From: Acetofilamentum sp.
GTDB lineage: Bacteria > Bacteroidota > Bacteroidia > Bacteroidales > JAFGXI01
Assembly: GCA_020720565.1 (NCBI GenBank)
Contig: DYOK01000017.1
Coordinates: 1 to 5,141 of the forward strand
Length of the DNA: 5,141 bases
Reading direction: 5' to 3'
Numbering within the stretch: position 1 is the stretch's first letter; each line of letters begins with the position of its first letter. Both the position numbers and the translations under genes were made by a program. Below are positions 1 to 5,141 of the stretch, piece by piece. The notes beneath the pieces were generated by a model that had not been told where the DNA came from, ran no database searches, and saw only the letters and a program-made list of their open reading frames with translations.

Positions 1-1
1 G

Positions 2-90
2 CGGAGAGAGGGGGATTCGAACCCCCGGTAACGATTTCTCACTACGACAGTTTAGCAAACTGTTGGTTTCAGCCACTCACCCATCTCTCC
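2..90 (-). tRNA. tRNA-Ser (anticodon GCU)
   Basis: This serine tRNA reads AGC and AGU codons. On the minus strand it folds as a complete class II cloverleaf. The acceptor stem GGAGAGA pairs with TCTCTCC and the discriminator base is G, as is usual for tRNA-Ser. The D stem is GGT/ACC. The anticodon stem ACAGT/ACTGT closes the loop TTGCTAA, with anticodon GCT at 54-56. The long variable arm has a six-pair stem (GTAGTG/CGTTAC, including two G-T pairs) and an AGAAAT loop. The T arm is GGGGG-TTCGAAT-CCCCC. A long variable arm is diagnostic for Ser, Leu or bacterial Tyr, and the anticodon settles it as Ser. Only one base (C) lies beyond the discriminator, so whether CCA is encoded cannot be seen. 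It has its own promoter upstream and lies 107 bases after infB. Confidence 0.97.
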
Positions 91-139
91 GTGATGATTC
101 GATTGCATTTGCCATCGAACAGCTGATATTAAGAGTTGG

Positions 140-171
140 CAAAAGTAATGCATTGGGCTTAAATTGCCAAA
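140..171 (-). promoter_or_regulatory. Bacteroidetes-type promoter for tRNA-Ser
   Basis: On the minus strand a -33 element TTTG (171-168) is followed by exactly 20 bases and then TACTTTTG (147-140), a full match to the Bacteroidetes -7 consensus TAnnTTTG. Transcription should start near 132-136, giving a leader of roughly 45 bases before the tRNA 5' end at 90 that RNase P would remove. The site lies wholly between the infB stop and the tRNA, so the tRNA can be expressed independently of the operon. The assignment rests on consensus match and spacing only. Confidence 0.72.
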
Positions 172-197
172 TTTTTACTTTGCTTTCTCATCCTTTT

Positions 198-3100
198 TTA
201 CAAGGTACGTGCAATCTCTTTTTGCTCGAAGGCTTCGATAATGTCGCCTACTTTTAAGTCGTTATATTTGTCGATGTTTAAACCGCACTCCAAACCTGTC
301 ACCACTTCTTTGGCGTCGTCTTTAAAGCGTTTGAGCGAGCCCAATTCACCTGTATAAATTACAATACCCTCTCTAATTAAGCGGACTTTGTTAGCACGTT
401 TAATTTTACCTTCGCGCACCATACAACCTGCAATGGTGCCCACTTTGGTAATTTTAAACACCTCACGCACTTCGAGGTTGGCCACAATTTCTTCACGAAT
501 TTCGGGCGATAACATCCCTGTCATAGCGTCTTTAAGCTCGTTGATGGCGTCGTATATAATCGAATATAAACGGATTTCGATTTCTTCTTTTTCGGCCAAT
601 TTTCTTGCAGCCATCGAAGGGCGTACCTGGAATCCAATAATAATAGCATTCGAAGCGTTGGCAAGCAAGACATCCGACTCCGAAATCTCGCCCACTGCTT
701 TATGAATGACATTAACTTGAATTTCTTCGGTCGACAATTTAACAATCGAATCGGTTAATGCCTCGATAGAACCGTCCACATCACCTTTGATAATTACATT
801 GAGTTCTTGGAAGTTTCCTATAGCCAAACGACGTCCAATTTCGTCGAGTGTAATGTGACGTTTGGTTCGCATGGTTTGTTGACGCTCGAGTTGTTCGCGT
901 TTGTTGGCAATATTTCGAGCTTCGGCATCGGTTTCCATCACATTAAAGTTATCACCAGCTGGAGGTGCACCATTCAATCCTAAAATTTGGACTGGTGTCG
1001 ATGGCCCCGCTTCGGTAACCTTTTTACCACGTTCGTTAAACATGGCTTTAACGTGACCATAATAGCTTCCGGCCAGCATCACGTCGCCAATTTTAAGCGT
1101 TCCAGCTTTAACTAATATCGTCGATACGAAACCACGTCCTTTGTCGAGCTGCGATTCGATAATTGAACCAATAGCACGTTTGTTGGGGTTCGCTTTAAGT
1201 TCGAGAACCTCTGCTTCGAGCAAAACTTTTTCTAAAAGCTCGTTAACATTCAAACCAGTTAAGGCCGATATTTCTTGTGATTGATATTTTCCACCCCACT
1301 CTTCGACCAAATAATTCATTGCCGAAAGGGCTTCTTTAATTTTATCGGGATTGGCCGAAGGTTTGTCTATTTTATTGATAGCAAATACAATAGGCACACC
1401 TGCCGCGGCAGCGTGATTGATAGCTTCCTTGGTTTGAGGCATGATGCCGTCGTCTGCTGCTACCACAATAATAGCTACGTCGGTCACTTGAGCTCCACGA
1501 GCACGCATGGCGGTAAAGGCTTCGTGTCCAGGTGTATCGAGGAAAGTAATTTTACGCCCATCGTCTAGCACCACACTATAAGCCCCAATGTGCTGGGTAA
1601 TACCCCCTGCCTCACCGGCAACCACATTGGCTCTACGAACATAATCGAGCAATTTGGTTTTACCATGGTCGACGTGTCCCATCACAGTAACAATGGGCGA
1701 ACGAGAAACCAGTTGCTCCTCTGTATCAACTTCGGTTGCAATCGCCTCTTGAATCTCGACCGATACAAATTCAACTTTATAGCTAAATTCGTCGGCTATC
1801 AGGGCCATAGTTTCGGCATCGAGACGTTGGTTAATCGATACAAACAATCCTAAGCTCATACAAGTCGAAATAACTTGTGTCACAGGGACATCCATCATCG
1901 AAGCCAATTCGTTAACCGACACAAATTCGGTAACTTTAATAATATTACGTTCCGATTCTACGCGATCAATTTCGGTTTGTACCCTTTCACGATCCGAATC
2001 CCGCTTGTCTCGACGATACTTGGCCGATTTACTCTTTTGTTTGCTGGTTAAACGCGCCAAAGTTTCTTTGACTTGCTTTTGAACATCTTCTTCGCTTACT
2101 TCTGGTTTAACCACAGGTTTTTTCTTTCCGAAAACCTTTTTGTTTTGCGAGTTGTTGTTATTATGATTATTCCCTGTGTTGTTTACCGGAGTGCGTGGTC
2201 TATTGGCATCGGTTCTGGGTGCTTGTGCACCTTGATTTGGGGTGTTGGTATTATTGTTTTGATTGGGCGTATCGGTATTTACTTTTTCTTTTTTAATACG
2301 CTTTCTTTTTTTCTTTTTATCGGCAGCACTCATTCCACTGTTGGGACGACGCTCTTCTTTAAGTTCAATTTTTCCAAGCACTTTTGGTCCTGTCAACTGA
2401 GTCGCTTGAGCACGATACAATTCAACTTCGGGTTTTGGCACCAATGCTTCGGGCACTTCTTTTTCGGCCACTGGCTCTTGAACAGGCTGTGACACTGGAA
2501 TATTCTTACGTTGTTCACGTTCGGCCATACGCTCAGCTTCGCGTTCTTTCGGCGATTTTTTATCAGGTCTTGTTTTTTGATTTAAAGCATTGAGATCAAT
2601 TTTACCAATCACTTTGGGCTCTTCGACTGGATCAATTTTGGTTTGATGCAAATGCTCAACCTTAGGTTTTTGTACCTCGATTTCAGCTTTTGTCTCAACA
2701 GGAGCTTGAACTTTTTCAGGTTCTGGCTTGGCCGCTGGAGCAACTTGAGGTGCTTTTGCTGTTGCTTGAGGTTCTGGTTCTGGTTCTGCTTGTGGCTTAA
2801 CCGCCAGCTTAACTGACTCTTGAACAGGCACTTTAGGCTTTGGATCTAAATCAATCTTACCTAAAACCTTTGGGCCGGTACTTGTTGGAATAACCGTTTT
2901 AATTTCGGCAGGTTTAGACGTCGTATTGGTTTTAATAATAAGTTCAGGCTCAGCTTCAACAACATGAGGTGTATCGGTTGCTTCGACATCGTCGATAGAA
3001 ATCGATTCTTTCTTTTTTCTACCTAGATTGAGTTCGTCCGAAGCTTTTTTAACATTAGAGTCGTTGCTGTACTCTTTCGCAAGCAATCTATAAACATCTT

Positions 3101-3224
3101 CTTCGATTTTGGTATTCGGATCAGAGCCTATTTTAATGCCTTTGCGGTCGAGAAATTCCACTATGGTGGAAATTCCAACGTTAAGTTCTCGTGCAGCTTT
3201 GCTTAATCTTGTTACTTGTGCCAT
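198..3224 (-). CDS. infB: Translation initiation factor IF-2
   Basis: IF-2 is a cytoplasmic GTPase that brings fMet-tRNA to the 30S subunit and promotes joining of the 50S subunit. The 1008-residue protein has an N-terminal IF2_N domain (about 1-51), a long low-complexity linker (about 52-425) and a second IF2_N-like domain (about 428-490). The G domain (about 506-675) follows, with G1 GHVDHGKT (516-523), switch I GGITQH (540-545), G3 DTPGH (563-567, H567 being the expected catalytic His), G4 NKID (617-620) and G5 SAL (653-655). Domain II spans about 684-775, domain III about 800-900, and the C-terminal fMet-tRNA-binding domain about 905-1008 with a conserved ECG at 979-981. The linker has three KVxGKIxL motifs, an Asn-rich patch (316-362) and a basic cluster (303-314). 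The ATG at 3224 gives the expected family N-terminus, and no Shine-Dalgarno precedes it. The length is normal for Bacteroidetes. K524 directly after the P-loop is unusual. No clear terminator follows the stop. Confidence 0.98.
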   Translation of the reverse strand: MAQVTRLSKAARELNVGISTIVEFLDRKGIKIGSDPNTKIEEDVYRLLAKEYSNDSNVKKASDELNLGRKKKESISIDDVEATDTPHVVEAEPELIIKTNTTSKPAEIKTVIPTSTGPKVLGKIDLDPKPKVPVQESVKLAVKPQAEPEPEPQATAKAPQVAPAAKPEPEKVQAPVETKAEIEVQKPKVEHLHQTKIDPVEEPKVIGKIDLNALNQKTRPDKKSPKEREAERMAEREQRKNIPVSQPVQEPVAEKEVPEALVPKPEVELYRAQATQLTGPKVLGKIELKEERRPNSGMSAADKKKKRKRIKKEKVNTDTPNQNNNTNTPNQGAQAPRTDANRPRTPVNNTGNNHNNNNSQNKKVFGKKKPVVKPEVSEEDVQKQVKETLARLTSKQKSKSAKYRRDKRDSDRERVQTEIDRVESERNIIKVTEFVSVNELASMMDVPVTQVISTCMSLGLFVSINQRLDAETMALIADEFSYKVEFVSVEIQEAIATEVDTEEQLVSRSPIVTVMGHVDHGKTKLLDYVRRANVVAGEAGGITQHIGAYSVVLDDGRKITFLDTPGHEAFTAMRARGAQVTDVAIIVVAADDGIMPQTKEAINHAAAAGVPIVFAINKIDKPSANPDKIKEALSAMNYLVEEWGGKYQSQEISALTGLNVNELLEKVLLEAEVLELKANPNKRAIGSIIESQLDKGRGFVSTILVKAGTLKIGDVMLAGSYYGHVKAMFNERGKKVTEAGPSTPVQILGLNGAPPAGDNFNVMETDAEARNIANKREQLERQQTMRTKRHITLDEIGRRLAIGNFQELNVIIKGDVDGSIEALTDSIVKLSTEEIQVNVIHKAVGEISESDVLLANASNAIIIGFQVRPSMAARKLAEKEEIEIRLYSIIYDAINELKDAMTGMLSPEIREEIVANLEVREVFKITKVGTIAGCMVREGKIKRANKVRLIREGIVIYTGELGSLKRFKDDAKEVVTGLECGLNIDKYNDLKVGDIIEAFEQKEIARTL
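2770..2787. repeat. Three tandem GGTTCT hexamers inside infB
   Basis: The plus strand reads GGTTCT three times in tandem. In the infB reading frame (minus strand) this encodes an alternating Glu-Pro run at residues 147-152. The unit is a multiple of three, so copy-number change would lengthen or shorten the disordered linker without a frameshift. Related single copies occur nearby in the same Pro/Glu/Lys-rich segment. Confidence 0.75.
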
Positions 3225-3321
3225 GTATTTGTTCTGTATATTTACACTCGAGGTGTTTAAATTCTGATTGAGGTTTTCGATTGCTAAGTCGTGGTAATCA
3301 TTCTAGTGAAAGAATAAAAAA
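3225..3321. other. 97-base spacer between nusA and infB
   Basis: The spacer separates the nusA stop from the infB start on the minus strand. I see no TAnnTTTG -7 element, no GC-rich hairpin followed by a T-run, no Shine-Dalgarno before infB and no credible small gene. The bases just before the infB ATG are A-rich, a common feature of Bacteroidetes start regions. The simplest reading is an untranslated stretch inside one polycistronic transcript; RNA processing here cannot be judged from sequence. Confidence 0.6.
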
Positions 3322-4560
3322 TTATTCAAATTCCTCCTTAAGGACTTGCAGTACATCTCGAATGGTTTCTATCTCTAAATCGGTACGTTTTTCGAGCTCT
3401 TCTACCGACAGCAACAATACGCTTTTGGCGGTGTCGAGACCTACCGATTTAAATTGATCGATAATCCATTGTTCGATTTCGTCGCCAAATTCTTCCAATT
3501 TAACGTCGTCTTCGTCTTCTTCGTTTACATCACGATACACATCAATTTCGTAACCTGTCAATTGTATGGCCAATTTAATATTCAAACCACTTTTACCAAT
3601 GGCTTTTGACACTTGATCGGGGTCGAGGTAAATTTCGGCTCTTTTTTGAGCTTCGGTAATTTCGATTCTATTGATACGTGCAGGGCTTAAAGCTCTGGTA
3701 ATGTACAAATTAGTATTGTTAGTAAAGTTAATTACGTCGATATTTTCGTTGTGTAATTCACGAACGATGCCATGAATACGCGAACCTTTCATACCCACAC
3801 AAGCGCCCACTGGATCGACTCTATCGTCGTACGACTCAACCGCTACTTTGGCACGTTCGCCTGGCATACGTACAATTTTACGAATGGTAATTAATCCGTC
3901 AAAGATCTCAGGAACTTCGAGTTCGAACAAACGCTCTAAAAACACCGATGATGTTCTAGACAGAACTACCAAAGGACTTCCATTGCGCATTTCCACACGA
4001 ATTACCACCGCTTTGACATGGTCGCCTTTACGGTAATAGTCGGCAGGGATTTGTTCGTTTTTGGGTAATATAAGCTCATTGCCCTCATCGTCGATAATCA
4101 ATATCTCACGCTTCCAAACCTGATAAACTTCGCCAGTTACAATTTGCCCTACTCTATCTTTATACTTAGAATACAAATTGTCTTTTTCGAGCTCGTTAAT
4201 TTTAGACGACAAATTTTGGCGAAGCGACAAAATGGCTCTTCTACCAAAAGATTCTAACTTAACTTCGTCGGTTACTTCTTCGCCCTCTTCGTAATCGGTG
4301 TCGATTAACTTAGCAGCCGATAACGAAATTTGATGTGTAGGGTCAGAAAAGTCTTCGTCGGCTACCACCTCTCGGTTTCTCCAAATTTCAAAGTCGCCTT
4401 TGTCGGGATTAATAATGATGTCGAAATTTTCCGACGAACCAAAGTGCTTTTCGAGCATGTTTTTGAATACATCTTCCAAGACTTTGATTAAAATCTCACG
4501 ATTGATGCTTTTTAACTCTTTAAACTCTGAAAAATAGTCGATTAAGTTAAGATTTTCCAT
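3322..4560 (-). CDS. nusA: Transcription termination/antitermination factor NusA
   Basis: NusA binds RNA polymerase and nascent RNA, lengthens pauses, aids intrinsic termination and takes part in antitermination complexes on rRNA operons. The 412-residue product shows an N-terminal RNA polymerase-binding domain (about 1-125) and an S1 domain (about 135-202). KH1 has DPVGACVG (249-256) followed by MKGSRI (257-262), and KH2 has the IGKSG loop (321-325). An acidic stretch (346-353) leads into one C-terminal helical domain (about 355-412). The protein is shorter than E. coli NusA (495 residues), which has two C-terminal acidic repeats; the single-domain tail is usual in Bacteroidetes. The ATG at 4560 gives the family N-terminus. 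It lies 18 bases after rimP, preceded by an A-rich stretch with eight consecutive A and no Shine-Dalgarno. Co-transcription with rimP and infB is the conserved arrangement. Confidence 0.98.
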   Translation of the reverse strand: MENLNLIDYFSEFKELKSINREILIKVLEDVFKNMLEKHFGSSENFDIIINPDKGDFEIWRNREVVADEDFSDPTHQISLSAAKLIDTDYEEGEEVTDEVKLESFGRRAILSLRQNLSSKINELEKDNLYSKYKDRVGQIVTGEVYQVWKREILIIDDEGNELILPKNEQIPADYYRKGDHVKAVVIRVEMRNGSPLVVLSRTSSVFLERLFELEVPEIFDGLITIRKIVRMPGERAKVAVESYDDRVDPVGACVGMKGSRIHGIVRELHNENIDVINFTNNTNLYITRALSPARINRIEITEAQKRAEIYLDPDQVSKAIGKSGLNIKLAIQLTGYEIDVYRDVNEEDEDDVKLEEFGDEIEQWIIDQFKSVGLDTAKSVLLLSVEELEKRTDLEIETIRDVLQVLKEEFE

Positions 4561-4578
4561 TTTATAACGATCTTTTTT

Positions 4579-5043
4579 TTAAAACTTAAATACAGGTTTT
4601 ATTGTCTTGATATCTTGGTCAATATTAAAATCTAAGGTTTTAGTTACCAAAGATTTTCTTTTTTGACCTTCGAGCAATTCTTTTACTTCTACATCGATTT
4701 GAACCGAAATGCCATCGTACATCTTAAGAATACCTTCCCATTTCTTACCAGACTTGGTGAGTAATTCAACAGTTTTGTTCATGTTTTTTTCGAATTGAAT
4801 GGGTGCCGTAAGCGGCAAATCGATCCCACCCGACGATACGCTAAGCTCGTAGTCTTCCACTTCTCTATCGAAATTTTGTTCAATAAGCTTGGTATACTCT
4901 ACACAATCGCCAATGTTTACACCCGTTAAACTGTCGACGACCACAAAAATTTGATTTGAAGGGCTGATGCTTAACTCAACCAAAACATGTCCAGTTTTTA
5001 AGCTATTAAGTATCAGGTCTTTAATCTTGTCTTGTTCAATCAT
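4579..5043 (-). CDS. rimP: Ribosome maturation factor RimP
   Basis: RimP (formerly YhbC/P15A) assists late assembly of the 30S subunit in the cytoplasm. From the ATG at 5043 the product has 154 residues, typical of the family. An N-terminal alpha/beta domain (about 1-80) includes VVVDS (34-38), the GVNIGDCVEYTK segment (41-52) and DYELSVSSGG (64-73), which matches the family YxLEVSSPG region with Gly in place of Pro. A C-terminal Sm-like barrel (about 81-154) has LLTKSGKKWEGIL (94-106). I chose 5043 because the products of this family begin close to this point. An in-frame ATG at 5076 would add 11 residues, but they are encoded by the hairpin and T-run of the leader, and that ATG lies only about a dozen bases from the predicted transcription start. 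No Shine-Dalgarno precedes either ATG. It is the first gene of the rimP-nusA-infB operon. Confidence 0.95.
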   Translation of the reverse strand: MIEQDKIKDLILNSLKTGHVLVELSISPSNQIFVVVDSLTGVNIGDCVEYTKLIEQNFDREVEDYELSVSSGGIDLPLTAPIQFEKNMNKTVELLTKSGKKWEGILKMYDGISVQIDVEVKELLEGQKRKSLVTKTLDFNIDQDIKTIKPVFKF

Positions 5044-5047
5044 ATTT

Positions 5048-5074
5048 AAAAAATTAGGGGACTCTTTGTCCCCC
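5048..5074 (-). terminator. Terminator-like hairpin in the rimP leader (possible attenuator)
   Basis: On the minus strand GGGGAC (5073-5068), loop AAAGA and GTCCCC (5062-5057) form a perfect six-pair stem. A seventh G-U pair forms between 5074 and 5056. It is followed directly by TAATTTTTT (5056-5048). This is the layout of an intrinsic terminator reading right to left, but it sits downstream of the predicted promoter and five to thirty bases before the preferred rimP ATG. It is therefore more likely a leader attenuator or a structure controlling rimP translation. On the plus strand it has no trailing T-run. An alternative is that it ends a transcript coming from beyond the right edge. Confidence 0.55.
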
Positions 5075-5094
5075 ATCTCGTTTCAATTCGGCTG

Positions 5095-5126
5095 CAAATG
5101 TATGAAAATTAGCTAGTTTGAACAAA
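5095..5126 (-). promoter_or_regulatory. Bacteroidetes-type promoter of the rimP-nusA-infB operon
   Basis: On the minus strand TTTG (5126-5123) is followed by exactly 20 bases and TACATTTG (5102-5095), a full match to the Bacteroidetes -7 consensus TAnnTTTG. The predicted start of transcription is near 5087-5091, leaving a leader of about 45 bases before the ATG at 5043. This is the same geometry as the tRNA-Ser promoter at the other end of the window. No second promoter is evident between rimP and infB, so this site probably drives all three genes. Confidence 0.75.
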
Positions 5127-5128
5127 CT
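5115..5128. repeat. Palindrome covering the -33 element
   Basis: The plus strand reads AGTTTGAACAAACT, with six-base arms AGTTTG and CAAACT around a central AA. The right arm supplies the TTTG -33 element of the rimP promoter on the minus strand, and the left arm supplies a TTTG on the plus strand. It could be a repressor-binding site or the paired -33 elements of two divergent promoters; the sequence does not decide between them. Confidence 0.5.
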
Positions 5129-5141
5129 TTTTATCACTTTT

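Noticed and set aside
91..197. Search for an infB terminator
   Set aside because: The stretch has A- and T-rich runs and a weak TTGGC/GCCCAA pairing with a bulge, but no stable hairpin followed by a T-run on the minus strand.
63..257. Plus-strand open frame of 64 codons
   Set aside because: It starts inside the tRNA on the opposite strand and runs into the 3' end of infB. It resembles no family I know and has no promoter.
388..1853. Plus-strand open frames at 388-705, 1281-1568 and 1590-1853, and a minus-strand frame at 521-745
   Set aside because: All lie within the conserved infB coding sequence in other frames, and none shows a domain or start context.
2073..2492. Plus-strand open frame of 139 codons with a hydrophobic, Phe-rich product
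   Set aside because: It is antisense to the Lys/Glu/Asn-rich linker of infB. Complementing AAA/GAA/AAC codons gives Phe, Ser and Val runs, so the membrane-like look is an artefact.
3238..3262. Imperfect inverted repeat around CTCGAG in the nusA-infB spacer
   Set aside because: Only four continuous pairs (ACAC/GTGT) form before mismatches, and there is no T-run, so neither a terminator nor an operator can be supported.
3333..3339. Perfect Shine-Dalgarno-like AAGGAGG on the minus strand at the end of nusA
   Set aside because: It is explained by the codons of the NusA C-terminus. The only nearby starts give frames of five to nine codons, and the infB ATG is more than 100 bases away.

Overview
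This window carries a translation/transcription housekeeping locus of a Bacteroidetes-type bacterium, with all genes on the minus strand. Transcription runs from right to left: rimP (ribosome maturation factor), nusA (transcription factor) and infB (translation initiation factor IF-2), followed by a serine tRNA with anticodon GCU. The lineage is inferred from three things: two promoters matching the Bacteroidetes form (TTTG, 20 bases, TAnnTTTG), no Shine-Dalgarno sequence before any of the three start codons, and Bacteroidetes-type proteins (a short NusA of 412 residues and a 1008-residue IF-2 with a long charged linker carrying KVxGKIxL motifs).

Layout from right to left: 5141-5077 holds a promoter overlapping a 14-base palindrome. 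Positions 5074-5048 hold a GC-rich hairpin followed by a T-run, placed between promoter and rimP like a leader attenuator. rimP most likely occupies 5043-4579. After 18 bases comes nusA (4560-3322), then a 97-base spacer, then infB (3224-198). A 107-base intergenic stretch contains a separate promoter for tRNA-Ser (90-2). The left edge cuts off just after the tRNA 3' end.

The three proteins are a classic conserved set. RimP helps mature the 30S subunit, NusA controls pausing, termination and antitermination by RNA polymerase, and IF-2 places initiator tRNA on the 30S subunit. In enterobacteria this operon is subject to NusA-linked feedback in its leader, which makes the leader hairpin here the most interesting regulatory candidate.

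I see no sign of a mobile element, CRISPR array, defence system or biosynthetic cluster, and I do not claim a novel system. The items worth a second look are the leader hairpin, the palindrome at the promoter, the repeated motif in the IF-2 linker, a lysine just after the IF-2 P-loop, and a strong preference for C before GA.
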